Shown here: positions 1-7,586 of the stretch, piece after piece
Numbering within the stretch: the first letter of the stretch is position 1
Layout of the letters: the number at the start of each line of letters is the position of its first letter
Origin: JAHEIJ01 sp040235565
GTDB lineage: Bacteria; Pseudomonadota; Gammaproteobacteria; UBA6429; Thiohalophilaceae
DNA: 17,042 nt
Direction of reading: 5' to 3'
Assembly: GCA_040235565.1 (NCBI GenBank)
Contig: JBECLA010000146.1
Span: forward strand, 1 to 17,042
The notes under the pieces: generated by a model
Databases searched by the model: none
Seen by the model: the letters and a program-made list of their open reading frames with translations, nothing else
What the model was told of the DNA's origin: nothing
Made by a program: the position numbers and the translations under genes

Positions 1-312
1 GTTCGGATGTGGTATCAATAAATTTGATGTGACAAAGATGGTCAATCCATCATTGAACACGTAATGGTCGTGCCTTATACCTCCCCTTCCACTAAAGCAT
101 ACATTCGTCAGTGAGCTCTTTAAGGGTATAAGATATTCAGCCAACCAAGCCGTGCGCTTCAAGGTCTTCCCTGTCGCCTTCAATACGCTTTACCCTATAC
201 GCATTGCGGTCTTGGTCGTGAAGGGTTAGGTTTTTAAGAATGCGTTGTCTTGTTTGATGATCGCTTTGTAGCGTACACCAGTTTTCTTATTAATCCTGGC
301 AATGGTTGCCAT
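1..312 (-). pseudogene. Decayed tyrosine recombinase (integrase) gene, 5' part
   Basis: From an ATG at 312, preceded by a clear GGAGG, the minus strand reads MATIARINKKTGVRYKAII, the typical start of prophage/island tyrosine recombinases. Codon 29 is a stop (TAA). After a shift of frame the coding sense continues as VKRIEGDREDLEAHGL, then TLKELTDE, GRYKARPLRVQ and WIDHLCHIKFID, interrupted by TGA, TAG and TGA. These blocks match the N-terminal SAM-like/core-binding part of P4- and phage-type integrases in the expected order. The catalytic domain would lie beyond the window edge. It starts 121 bp past the 3' end of tRNA-Cys and reads away from it, the usual place of an integrase at attL. Inference: an old integration, now inactive. 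Family recognition is from memory of the motif pattern, not a search. Confidence 0.82.
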
Positions 313-346
313 GTTAAACCTCCGCTAAACACATTAAAAACACGGC

Positions 347-373
347 ACCAAATCAGTAGGTAACACATTTGGT
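347..373. repeat. Short inverted repeat ahead of integrase relic
   Basis: ACCAAAT at 347-353 and ATTTGGT at 367-373 are perfect 7-bp inverted arms with a 13-nt spacer. They lie in the 121-bp gap between tRNA-Cys and the integrase remnant, where integrase arm sites or an autoregulatory operator would be expected. The function is inference only. Confidence 0.35.
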
Positions 374-403
374 ACCTGGCCTTCAGTGTGTCTCACCAGA
401 GAT

Positions 404-425
404 TTGAAAGTATCCTTACTTTCAA
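404..425 (-). repeat. Perfect 9-bp hairpin just past tRNA-Cys
   Basis: TTGAAAGTA (404-412) and TACTTTCAA (417-425) are perfect inverted arms around a 4-nt loop, 8 bp beyond the encoded CCA of tRNA-Cys. There is no run of U after the stem in the tRNA direction, so it is a poor intrinsic terminator. It may act in 3' end formation of the tRNA transcript, or it may belong to the old attachment region. Confidence 0.45.
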
Positions 426-433
426 GAATTAAA

Positions 434-507
434 TGGAGGCTGGGCCCGGAGTCGAACCGAGGTACACGGCTTTGCAGGCCGCTGCATAGCCACTCTGCCA
501 CCCAGCC
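434..507 (-). tRNA. cysT: tRNA-Cys (anticodon GCA)
   Basis: The 74-nt minus-strand sequence folds as a cloverleaf. The acceptor GGCTGGG pairs with CCCAGCC, followed by the U discriminator typical of tRNA-Cys and an encoded CCA. The T arm has GGTTCGACTCC, and the anticodon loop centres on TGCAA with GCA. It is the second tRNA after pgsA, as in E. coli glyW-cysT; no leuZ-like tRNA follows here. Its 3' end appears to have served as an integration site, given the integrase relic beyond it. Confidence 0.97.
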
Positions 508-516
508 GAAGCAAGT

Positions 517-546
517 ATTGTACTAGACAAGCGTGGTCCGGCACAA
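517..546 (-). promoter_or_regulatory. Probable promoter of tRNA-Cys
   Basis: On the minus strand TTGTGC (541-546) and TACAAT (517-522) are separated by 18 nt, with the -10 ending 9 nt before the mature tRNA 5' end. The -10 is good and the -35 moderate. Because a terminator lies between the two tRNAs, a separate promoter is needed for efficient tRNA-Cys expression. The -35 overlaps the last bases of that terminator's U tract. Confidence 0.5.
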
Positions 547-572
547 AAAAACCCCGGCTTACAACCGAGGTT
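545..572 (-). terminator. Rho-independent terminator after tRNA-Gly
   Basis: On the minus strand AACCTCGG pairs with CCGGGGTT (one G-U pair) around a 7-nt loop and is followed by a run of T. It begins 7 nt past the CCA of tRNA-Gly and so separates the two tRNA genes into different transcripts, at least partly. Confidence 0.8.
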
Positions 573-579
573 CTGAAAT

Positions 580-655
<76 letters not shown>

Positions 656-670
656 TTGGAAGGAACGCGT

Positions 671-698
671 ATTTTAGCGGCGCGGGCCAAACTGTCAA
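671..698 (-). promoter_or_regulatory. Sigma70-type promoter of tRNA-Gly
   Basis: Minus strand: perfect TTGACA (693-698), a 16-nt GC-rich spacer and TAAAAT (671-676). The -10 ends 15 nt before the mature 5' end of tRNA-Gly. The -35 includes the pgsA stop codon, so this tRNA promoter is embedded in the end of the upstream gene. Confidence 0.8.
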
Positions 699-1297
699 GC
701 TGTTGTTTTATCATCCTCTTCCGCCGTCTCGCCGGTCTCGGCATCGTTCAGACTGGGCCAGGCGGCCTGCAGATACAGCAACATGGACCAGAGCGTCAGC
801 AGCGCCGCCAGATACAGCAGGACATAGCCGATTTGCAGGGTCGGAAAGTCGCCAATCGGCTTCTCGAACAGTAAAAAGCCAATGGCAATCATCTGGGCCG
901 TGGTCTTGAACTTGCCAATGATGGACACCGCCACCTTGGTACGCTCGCCGACGTTGGCCATCCATTCGCGTACCGCCGAAATGGTCAGTTCCCGGCCAAT
1001 AATAATGGTGGCCGGTAGCGCCAGCAGCCAGCCCGGATGGACACTCACCAGCAGCACCAGCACCACGGAAACCATGAGTTTGTCCGCCACCGGGTCCAGA
1101 AAGGCCCCAAATTCCGATTGCATCCCCATGCGCCGGGCCAGATAGCCGTCAAACCAGTCGGTCAAACCGGCGAGAATAAACAGGCCGGTAAGCACATAAT
1201 GCTTGATTCCGAACAAGGGGATATAAAACAGCAGAATAAACACCGGAATCATCGCGATGCGAAACAGGGTCAGCTTGGTGGGGAGGGTCATGGTCAT
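695..1297 (-). CDS. pgsA: CDP-diacylglycerol--glycerol-3-phosphate 3-phosphatidyltransferase
   Basis: Integral inner-membrane enzyme that joins CDP-diacylglycerol and glycerol 3-phosphate to give phosphatidylglycerol phosphate, the committed step to phosphatidylglycerol and cardiolipin. The 200-aa product carries the CDP-alcohol phosphotransferase motif D-G-x2-A-R-x8-G-x3-D-x3-D in full (D50, G51, A54, R55, G64, D68, D72). Several hydrophobic segments flank it (about 9-30, 34-48, 74-100, 150-180). It is somewhat longer than E. coli PgsA (182 aa) because of an acidic C-terminal tail from about residue 184. The ATG lies 6 nt after the uvrC stop, so the two are surely co-transcribed; a second ATG two codons later is an alternative start. 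Order uvrC-pgsA-tRNA-Gly is conserved in gammaproteobacteria. Confidence 0.97.
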   Translation of the reverse strand: MTMTLPTKLTLFRIAMIPVFILLFYIPLFGIKHYVLTGLFILAGLTDWFDGYLARRMGMQSEFGAFLDPVADKLMVSVVLVLLVSVHPGWLLALPATIIIGRELTISAVREWMANVGERTKVAVSIIGKFKTTAQMIAIGFLLFEKPIGDFPTLQIGYVLLYLAALLTLWSMLLYLQAAWPSLNDAETGETAEEDDKTTA

Positions 1298-1303
1298 GCG
1301 GTC

Positions 1304-3151
1304 TCAGTTCCCGTCTGCATGAAAGGTATCATAAATCTGTTGTGCCAGCCTGGGGCTGATGCCGTTCACCCGCGCCAGGTCCTCGACCCCGGCCCGGGCG
1401 ACTTCCTGCAGACCGCCGAACTGCTTCAATAACAGCTGGCGCCGTTTGGGACCCAGTCCCGGGATGGCCTCCAGCGGCGAAGTGGTCCGGCGGCGCTGAC
1501 GGCGTTGCCGATGGCCGGTAATGGCAAACCGGTGCGCCTCATCCCGGATATGTTGAATCAGGTGCAGGGCGATGGCGTCGGGCGGGAGTACAATCTCCGC
1601 CTCCTGACCCGACAAGTGCAGGGTTTCCAGCCCGGGTTTACGCCCCGGCCCCTTGGCCACGCCCAGCAGCAAGACCCCGCTGATTTGCAATTCATTCATC
1701 ACCGCTTCGGCCTGTTTGACCTGCCCTTTGCCACCGTCGATCAACAGAATGTCCGGGAGCTTGCCTTCGCCGTCCTTGAGACGACGATAGCGCCGTGACA
1801 AGGCCTGGTGCATGGCGGCGTAATCGTCCCCGGGCGTGATGTTCTTGATGTTAAAACGCCGGTAATCGGCTTTGAGCGGGCCGTTGGTGTCGAACACCAC
1901 ACAGGAGGCGACGGCGGCCTCACCCATGGTGTGGCTGATATCAAAGCATTCCAGTCGTCGGGGCATTTCATCCAGATTCAGCGCCTCCTGCAAGGCTTCA
2001 AACCGCTGTACCTGGGAGGTCTGGCTGTTGAGCCGCATGGTCAGGGCCTGCTGGGCATTTTGTCGCGCCAGCTTGACCCAGCGCGCCCGTGGCCCCCGCA
2101 GCCGATGCCGCAAAGCCACTTTGTGGCCGCTCTGCTCGCTCAACACCTGCTCCAGCAGCTCGGGGTCCGTTACCGCATGGTTCAACAGGATTTCCGTCGG
2201 CACCGAGCGGCCGGCCCGCAGGTAATACTGGGGTAAAAAACTGTCCAGCAATGTCGTGACGTCATCGTTTTCCAGCGGCCCGGCTTCCAGCCTGGGATAA
2301 TAGGTGCGATTTCCCAGGTTGCGTCCGCCCCGGATGGTAAATAGCTGGACACACCCCATCCCGCGCTCAACCGCCGCTGCGACCACGTCCAGTTCCCCGT
2401 TGTCGGCGCTGATATACTGCTTCTCCTGCACCCGTCGCAGGCTGGCAATCTGATCCCGGTAGCGGGCGGCATTTTCGTAATCCAGATCCGCGGCAGCCTG
2501 CTCCATGCACCGCACCAGCTCATCAATCACCACACTGCTTTTCCCCTCCAGAAACATCACCGCATGACGCACATCGTCCTGGTACTGCGCCTGCGACACC
2601 AGCCCCACACAGGGCGCGGTACAACGTTTGATCTGGTATTGCAGGCAGGGCCGGGAACGGTTGTTGTAAAAACTGTCTTCGCACTGGCGCACCGGAAACA
2701 GTTTCTGCAGCAGGTTCAGGGTCTCACGTACCGCCCCGGCACTCGGATACGGCCCGAAATAGCGTCCCCTGGCCCGTTGGGCGCCGCGATGAAATCCCAG
2801 GCGGGGATACGGCTGGGCACTGAGGAAAATATAGGGATAACTCTTATCATCGCGATACAGGACGTTGTAACGGGGCTTAAGGCTTTTGATGAGGTTGTTT
2901 TCCAGTAACAGGGCCTCATTCTCCGTATGGGTGACCGTCACCTCGATGGAACAAATGCGCGACACCAGCACCCGGGTTTTTGGGCTGGTAAGGTTTTTCT
3001 GGAAATAGCTGGCGACCCGTTTTTTGAGATTACTCGCCTTGCCCACATAGATCACCGTCCCGTTGGCATCCAGCATGCGATATACGCCGGGTTTCGCGGG
3101 CAGTGTTTTGAGAAAGGCCCGGGGATCAAACTCGCGATTGGGGCTGGTCAT
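1304..3151 (-). CDS. uvrC: UvrABC system protein C (excinuclease subunit)
   Basis: Makes the two incisions flanking DNA damage after UvrA/UvrB recognition. From the ATG at 3151 it has 615 aa, close to E. coli UvrC (610). In order: GIY-YIG nuclease (about 15-95; GVY 22-24, YVG 35-37); four cysteines C157, C169, C177 and C181 with the x11/x7/x3 spacing of the UvrC Fe-S cluster; UVR motif that contacts UvrB (about 206-241); RNase H-like 5'-incision domain with D404, the IDGG motif at D472 and H540; and tandem helix-hairpin-helix repeats (about 560-613). An upstream in-frame TTG (3193) would add 14 residues. It touches the GGAGG with no spacing and overlaps the preceding stop codon, and the family starts near the ATG, so I prefer the ATG. 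It is followed 6 nt later by pgsA. Confidence 0.97.
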   Translation of the reverse strand: MTSPNREFDPRAFLKTLPAKPGVYRMLDANGTVIYVGKASNLKKRVASYFQKNLTSPKTRVLVSRICSIEVTVTHTENEALLLENNLIKSLKPRYNVLYRDDKSYPYIFLSAQPYPRLGFHRGAQRARGRYFGPYPSAGAVRETLNLLQKLFPVRQCEDSFYNNRSRPCLQYQIKRCTAPCVGLVSQAQYQDDVRHAVMFLEGKSSVVIDELVRCMEQAAADLDYENAARYRDQIASLRRVQEKQYISADNGELDVVAAAVERGMGCVQLFTIRGGRNLGNRTYYPRLEAGPLENDDVTTLLDSFLPQYYLRAGRSVPTEILLNHAVTDPELLEQVLSEQSGHKVALRHRLRGPRARWVKLARQNAQQALTMRLNSQTSQVQRFEALQEALNLDEMPRRLECFDISHTMGEAAVASCVVFDTNGPLKADYRRFNIKNITPGDDYAAMHQALSRRYRRLKDGEGKLPDILLIDGGKGQVKQAEAVMNELQISGVLLLGVAKGPGRKPGLETLHLSGQEAEIVLPPDAIALHLIQHIRDEAHRFAITGHRQRRQRRRTTSPLEAIPGLGPKRRQLLLKQFGGLQEVARAGVEDLARVNGISPRLAQQIYDTFHADGN

Positions 3152-3189
3152 GCCGGCATTGTACCGAATTTCAGCTGGCAGATTTGGGC

Positions 3190-3828
3190 TCAACCTCCGA
3201 GATGACGCCGAATGCGGCGGAATACCGCATGGAACATGGACTCGGACAGCCGCCGGGTCTGGGTGTTGTAACGACTGCAGTGATAGGAGGTGGCGAGCAT
3301 CAGTCCGGACGGCAAGGAATAAAACTCGCCGTGCCCGAAGGGATAATCCTTCAGTTTCAGACCGAGCGCCTTGAGCACGGCATTATGGGCAATACTACCC
3401 AGCGCCAGAACCACCGTTCCCCGCCGCAACCCTGCCAGCTCCGCAGCCAGATAAGCATTACAGGTAGTGATTTCCGCCCCCGTGGGCTTATTGGCCGGTG
3501 GCAAACATTTCACCGCATTGGTGATCCGGCATTGTTTCAGCTTCAGGCCATCGTCCGCAGCAACGGATTCAGGCCGGTTACTGAAGCCAAACTTGTGCAG
3601 AGTCTGGTACAACAAAATGCCCGCATAATCACCGGTAAACGGCCGGCCGGTGCGATTGGCACCATGCAGACCGGGCGCGAGGCCAACAATGAGGAGTCTG
3701 GGCTGTTTGGCCCCGAATGGCGGGACCGGTTGGCAATAGTAGTCAGGATGCTCGCTTTTGACCTCGTTCAAAAAGCGACTCAAGCGGGTACAACGATGGC
3801 AGTCAGGATCAAACATCGGCAGGGTCAT
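3190..3828 (-). CDS. Family 5 (UdgB-like) uracil-DNA glycosylase, Fe-S type
   Basis: Predicted to remove uracil and other deaminated bases from DNA, starting base excision repair. The 212-aa protein has the cluster cysteines C10, C13, C108 and C123 (CxxC, then C-x14-C) of UdgA/UdgB enzymes. It also has motif 1 GLAPGLHGANRTGRPF (49-64), where family 5 has alanine instead of a catalytic Asp/Asn, and the late motif SYHCSRYNTQTRRL (181-194), matching the H-x-S-x-x-N-T-x-x-x-L pattern of UdgB. That separates it from family 4, although UdgA-like activity cannot be ruled out. It lies between the gacA/uvrY-type gene and uvrC, 54 bp after the first and 38 bp before the uvrC ATG, so it is probably co-transcribed with uvrC. 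E. coli has no gene here. The ribosome binding site is weak. Confidence 0.88.
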   Translation of the reverse strand: MTLPMFDPDCHRCTRLSRFLNEVKSEHPDYYCQPVPPFGAKQPRLLIVGLAPGLHGANRTGRPFTGDYAGILLYQTLHKFGFSNRPESVAADDGLKLKQCRITNAVKCLPPANKPTGAEITTCNAYLAAELAGLRRGTVVLALGSIAHNAVLKALGLKLKDYPFGHGEFYSLPSGLMLATSYHCSRYNTQTRRLSESMFHAVFRRIRRHLGG

Positions 3829-3882
3829 TGCGAAAATAGAATAGAGACAGGTTTAATTAGAGATTACTACTTATTGTTTTTA

Positions 3883-4536
3883 TTATAGTTTTATATTCGC
3901 TGCGTTTTCCACGATCCCGTGCAACAGGGCCAGTCGCGTCAGTTCGATATCATTCTGCACCCCCAGCTTGGCATACAGGCGGGTGCGATAGGTGCTGATC
4001 GTTTTGGGACTGAGACAGAGGCGTTCCGAAATGGCGCTTATCGACTGACCGTCCATCATCATCAACAGGACCTGCATTTCGCGTTCCGACAGACTTTCAA
4101 ACGGGGAGGCCTCCTCTTCCCCAACCTGGGACAAGGCAATCTGTTGCGCAATCGCCGGGGTGAGATAGCGCTTGTTCCTGGTCACGGTATTGATGGCCTG
4201 CAGGATTTCCTCGACCTTCGCCCCTTTCGTGACGTAACCCAATGCGCCTGCCTTGAGAAAACGCTGCGGAAACAGATCATCATCGTGCATGGTCACCACA
4301 ATGATCTTGAGCTGGGGCTTGCGCTGCAGCAGTTTCCGGGTCGCTTCCAGCCCGCCGATACCCGGCATGTTGATATCCATCAAAACGACATCCGGATCGT
4401 ATTCCGTCACTTGCTGGATCGCCTGTTCCCCACTCACAGCCTCACCCACAATTTCAATATTGGGGTGATCCTCCAGCAGCCGTTTGATCCCGGTGCGGAC
4501 GAGATCATGATCGTCCACCAGCATTACTTTAGTCAT
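3883..4536 (-). CDS. uvrY: GacA/UvrY-type response regulator
   Basis: Two-component response regulator of the NarL/FixJ class. The receiver domain (1-120) has the acidic pair D8-D9, phosphorylation site D54 (VLMDINMPG) and the conserved T/K region (TMHDDD, KGAK). The LuxR-type helix-turn-helix occupies about 148-205 (LSEREMQVLLMM, LCLSPKTISTYRTRLYAKL). Length (217 aa), sequence and the neighbouring uvrC match UvrY/GacA. In E. coli and pseudomonads this family is activated by BarA/GacS and drives Csr/Rsm small RNAs; that role is inferred here. A histidine kinase gene lies 54 bp upstream in the same direction, which is not the usual orphan layout of gacA. A GGGAA lies ahead of the ATG as a moderate ribosome binding site. 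Confidence 0.92.
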   Translation of the reverse strand: MTKVMLVDDHDLVRTGIKRLLEDHPNIEIVGEAVSGEQAIQQVTEYDPDVVLMDINMPGIGGLEATRKLLQRKPQLKIIVVTMHDDDLFPQRFLKAGALGYVTKGAKVEEILQAINTVTRNKRYLTPAIAQQIALSQVGEEEASPFESLSEREMQVLLMMMDGQSISAISERLCLSPKTISTYRTRLYAKLGVQNDIELTRLALLHGIVENAANIKL

Positions 4537-4590
4537 TTACGGTTCCCAAGTATCCCGTATTCTGTTTTCATTTAGACCAAATCTACCCTA

Positions 4591-6039
4591 TCAACTGGCC
4601 TTTTTGTAGGGGTAATCATCACTGTTTTTTACTGTTTCACCTGAATCAGCCAGGGTGAAGTAAATCGTGGCCCCCTTGCCCACCTCGGCGTCAGCCCAGA
4701 TTTCACCATGGTGGCGGTAGATAATACGTGCTACGGTCGCCAGGCCAATCCCGATGCCTTCGAATTCGCTTTGTGAATGTAACCGTTGAAACGCCCCGAA
4801 CAAGCGATCTGCGTACTGCATATCAAAGCCCACGCCATTATCACGCACAAAGAAAACCGTCCCGTTATTTGCGCGTTGATACGCCCCAAACTCAATCAAT
4901 GGATTAGCAGTAGTGCAAGAGAACTTTATTGCGTTATTGAATAAATTGTGTAGCGCTATTCGCAACAGACTTGGATCGAAGCTGGCGATAAGGTTTTGTT
5001 TAATCACAAATTTAACGTGCATATCAGGCTTGCCGGACTGAATTTCCTCAACAATTTCGGATGCCAGCTGACTGAGGTCGTGTTGTTGTGTATTGAGCTC
5101 GGCGCGCGTCAGGCGCGACAGCTTCAATAGCGCATCGATCAGGTCATTCATTCTGGCACCGGCGTTACTGATTCGCTGCAAATAATCCCTGCCATCAGCG
5201 TCAAGTTTATCTGTATAGTCTTCCATTAATGCCTGGCTGAAACCGATCATGCTTCGAATCGGGGCACGTAAATCATGAGATACGGCATGACTGAATGATT
5301 CCAGCTCCTTGTTGATACGTCGCAGCTCCGCGGTGCGCTTCTCGACCTGGTTTTCCAGCTGGATATTAAGCTGGAGTAGTTTTTCTTCGGCTCTGGAGGT
5401 AGTGCGTATCACATATAACGAAATTACCAGTGCCAGCGGGATGATCACACTGCCAAGCAATATCATGGTAAACATGGAAGTATCGTATGCCGCACCGGCA
5501 TCACTGGCAGCGGCGGCTGACAGGCTGCGCTCAAAGTCTAGAAAGGCATCATATTGTCTGAGTAATAACGCCTGTGCGGGTAGTGATTCTTCAAATAACA
5601 AGGCGGTCGCTTCATCGTACTGTTCCTTCTCCACCAGTGCGATAACCTGGCGCTGAATCCGGGTAGAATGATAGGCCAGCTCCAGCGCTGTCTCCAGTAA
5701 TTGCGGCTCTTGTTGCTCGAGACCGATATCAAACAGGCGATCCCTGGCATCAATAAAATCTCCCGCCAGCAACGACATTTTTATTTTTTCGGCATCCGTG
5801 ACGAAGGAATCACGTGATGCCACCATATGATAGAGAGCCAGAGAACGTTCCCGGGCAATATTGCGCATAGCGGCAACGAGATCGACCTTGACATTGCGCA
5901 CATTGACAATGTCATTCATCCGTTTATTGATGGTCGACATATTGATCAATCCTGTTGCGGTAATAAACAATAACAACAGGATGATAAGTCCAAAACCGGC
6001 GCTGATAATCCGCCGGGTACTATATTCCATTGGTTTCAT
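4591..6039 (-). CDS. Membrane sensor histidine kinase linked to GacA-type regulator
   Basis: 482-aa sensor kinase. TM helix 1 is at about 12-33, followed by a periplasmic helical domain of about 155 residues (34-188, mostly amphipathic helices like a four-helix-bundle sensor). TM helix 2 is at about 189-211, then a coiled coil (216-248). HisKA has the H-box SHDLRAP with H255 as phosphoacceptor. The HATPase domain has the N-box around N368-N369, DNGVGF at 400-405 and GIGIGLATV (428-436). It has no receiver or HPt domain, so it is not a BarA/GacS hybrid kinase. It lies 54 bp upstream of the GacA/UvrY-type regulator on the same strand, so it may phosphorylate it (inference). The signal sensed is unknown. 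The start at 6039 is chosen because it precedes the first membrane helix and has GGA about 8 nt upstream. Confidence 0.88.
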   Translation of the reverse strand: MKPMEYSTRRIISAGFGLIILLLLFITATGLINMSTINKRMNDIVNVRNVKVDLVAAMRNIARERSLALYHMVASRDSFVTDAEKIKMSLLAGDFIDARDRLFDIGLEQQEPQLLETALELAYHSTRIQRQVIALVEKEQYDEATALLFEESLPAQALLLRQYDAFLDFERSLSAAAASDAGAAYDTSMFTMILLGSVIIPLALVISLYVIRTTSRAEEKLLQLNIQLENQVEKRTAELRRINKELESFSHAVSHDLRAPIRSMIGFSQALMEDYTDKLDADGRDYLQRISNAGARMNDLIDALLKLSRLTRAELNTQQHDLSQLASEIVEEIQSGKPDMHVKFVIKQNLIASFDPSLLRIALHNLFNNAIKFSCTTANPLIEFGAYQRANNGTVFFVRDNGVGFDMQYADRLFGAFQRLHSQSEFEGIGIGLATVARIIYRHHGEIWADAEVGKGATIYFTLADSGETVKNSDDYPYKKAS

Positions 6040-6446
6040 TCATTTGTCCGGGTAGCTGTACCACGAAGTGAGAAAAACCCGTATTGTTATAATATGACTT
6101 CACAACCAGACGGTGGCCGGGAATATTCGCTACTTCTTCTTCGCACCTCATCCCTCTTCACGTCTGGCCTTATTATTACCGGCAAAAGCGGCGAAACAAC
6201 CATATGGATGTCTGTCTATTTACATATCGGATTACTCCCCGGGTTTCTTGAGATATTGGCTTCATTGGGGAAGCCCTTGATCGCACGAAGGGTTCCGAAT
6301 CGGTGCCGGATTATCAAATATTTTATATTGATTATCAACAGCTTAATCTTGGCCAGACTGGCCCTGGTTGCGGGGCGAAAAGACGGCACAAAAAAAGGCG
6401 CTCACGGGGAGCGCCTGTCTAACCGTACAGATGAGAGGTTGTGAAA
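6040..6446. other. Intergenic region between kinase gene and napC
   Basis: 407 bp between the start of the sensor kinase and the end of the nap operon. It contains the nap terminator (6390-6415) and must contain the kinase promoter, but I see no convincing -35/-10 pair; TATAAC near 6090 on the minus strand lacks a good partner. An open frame of 116 codons on the plus strand (6094-6444) runs straight through the terminator, has no ribosome binding site and is unlikely to be a gene. Confidence 0.6.
6390..6415 (-). terminator. Rho-independent terminator of the nap operon
   Basis: Minus strand: GGCGCTC and GAGCGCC form a perfect 7-bp GC-rich stem with a 5-nt loop, followed by seven T. It starts 32 nt past the napC stop. 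It closes the nap operon at napC, so no ccm genes are co-transcribed, unlike E. coli napFDAGHBC-ccm. Confidence 0.93.
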
Positions 6447-7058
6447 CTACTCTTCCAGATTCGCTGACATCGCTGCGGTGGGGTCCACTTCATACATAGC
6501 GGGCAAGGAATGAGCGATGCCCTTGTGGCAATCAATACAGGTTAGCCCTTCATCGGAGCCTTTAATATGCTGTTGCACCGCCCGTCGCCCCTGCTTCACA
6601 TAGTCCATGGAACCAAATTCATGACAATTGCGACATTCACGGGAGTCTGTTTCTTTCATGGTCCGCCAGACATTCCGTGCTAATTTGAGCCGCTTGGCTT
6701 CAAACTTATCAGGTGTGTCTACACTTCCCATCACTTTATGGTACAGCTCGTTCGTAGCCTTGATCTTGCGAGCGACCTTGTGCACCCAGTCTTTGGGAAC
6801 GTGACAATCGGGACAGGTTGCCCTCACCCCGGTACGATTGCTGTAATGAATGGTATCCTGATACTCGATATACACATTCTCTTCCATTTCGTGGCAGCTG
6901 ATGCAAAACGTTTCCGTGTTTGACGCTTCCATTGCAGTATGAAAGCCACCCCAGAAAATGATCCCGGCGACAAAGCCCACTATCAGGAGGCCACCCAGCG
7001 AATATTTCGCTGAGGGACGTTTGAGTGCCGCCCAGATTTTCTTCACTGCATTAATCAT
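6447..7058 (-). CDS. napC: Tetraheme c-type cytochrome NapC (quinol dehydrogenase)
   Basis: Membrane-anchored cytochrome of the NapC/NirT/NrfH family that oxidises quinol and hands electrons to the periplasmic NapAB complex. The 203-aa protein has one N-terminal membrane anchor (about 19-39) and four CxxCH heme sites: 52-56 (CISCH), 82-86 (CPDCH), 142-146 (CRNCH) and 174-178 (CIDCH). There is a long helical linker between the second and third. It is the last gene of the operon, 72 bp after napB, with AAGGGG as ribosome binding site. The gap is larger than the others in the operon but holds no clear promoter or terminator. The protein is Sec-exported with heme attached outside the membrane; cytochrome c maturation genes are not in this window. 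Confidence 0.96.
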   Translation of the reverse strand: MINAVKKIWAALKRPSAKYSLGGLLIVGFVAGIIFWGGFHTAMEASNTETFCISCHEMEENVYIEYQDTIHYSNRTGVRATCPDCHVPKDWVHKVARKIKATNELYHKVMGSVDTPDKFEAKRLKLARNVWRTMKETDSRECRNCHEFGSMDYVKQGRRAVQQHIKGSDEGLTCIDCHKGIAHSLPAMYEVDPTAAMSANLEE

Positions 7059-7130
7059 GGTCTAAACCCCTTTGTTTTGTCTGCCGACAGGCGGTCCGGC
7101 GATGTTTAACATATATGTCCCTGATATTGA

Positions 7131-7586
7131 TCATTGCCCGGTGATCGCCTGAACCGGTTTAAATTCATTTTCAACCAACGGTTTTGCGTCAACCTGCGGG
7201 ACATGACATTGGGTACAGAAGTAACGCCGGGCAGAGACATTTGCCAATACTTCACCTTCCCGATCTTCAAAATGAGTCTGACTGATCTTGGTTGCCTTGG
7301 CCTTCTTGTAGTTGGCCCAGCTATGGCATGTCAGGCACTTGTTGAATTTCAGGTTCACCTTATACCCTTCGATACTATGCGGTACGAGTGGTGGCTGCTG
7401 GACATAATCCCGTTTAATGGGTTCCTTGTCCTCCTGCCAATGCATAATAGTCGCGGGTGCGGAAGCAGCATCAATCTCCGGAACGCCACGTAAAGATGTA
7501 ATATCTTCACCGCTTGCGCTACTACCCACTGTAAATAGTGCTGCGCCATATAACAGAGCCAGCCCAAAAGCTTTTCGCTTGTTCAT
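7131..7586 (-). CDS. napB: Periplasmic diheme cytochrome c NapB
   Basis: Small electron-transfer subunit that delivers electrons from NapC/NapGH to NapA. The 151-aa precursor has a Sec signal peptide (positive start, hydrophobic core 7-20, probable cleavage around 24-26). Two heme c sites are present: C84-H88 (CLTCH) and C124-H128 (CTQCH). The distal histidine ligands expected in NapB are seen as H70 in PPLVPHSIEGY and H105 in SQTHFEDR. The ATG overlaps the napH stop by ATGA-type coupling and has GGGAGG just upstream. Length and ligand spacing match the family. Confidence 0.96.
   Translation of the reverse strand: MNKRKAFGLALLYGAALFTVGSSASGEDITSLRGVPEIDAASAPATIMHWQEDKEPIKRDYVQQPPLVPHSIEGYKVNLKFNKCLTCHSWANYKKAKATKISQTHFEDREGEVLANVSARRYFCTQCHVPQVDAKPLVENEFKPVQAITGQ

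Noticed and set aside
3152..3193. Upstream TTG start for uvrC adding 14 residues
   Set aside because: The GGAGG abuts the TTG with no spacing, and UvrC proteins begin near the ATG at 3151 (sequence similar to E. coli from that point).
3184..4575. Long plus-strand frames (3184-3888 and 3919-4575) antisense to the glycosylase and GacA genes
   Set aside because: They mirror well-supported minus-strand genes with conserved motifs; the antisense peptides show no domain pattern and lack ribosome binding sites.
6094..6444. Plus-strand open frame of 116 codons between the kinase and napC
   Set aside because: No ribosome binding site, no recognisable motif, low-complexity composition, and it runs through the nap terminator stem and U tract.
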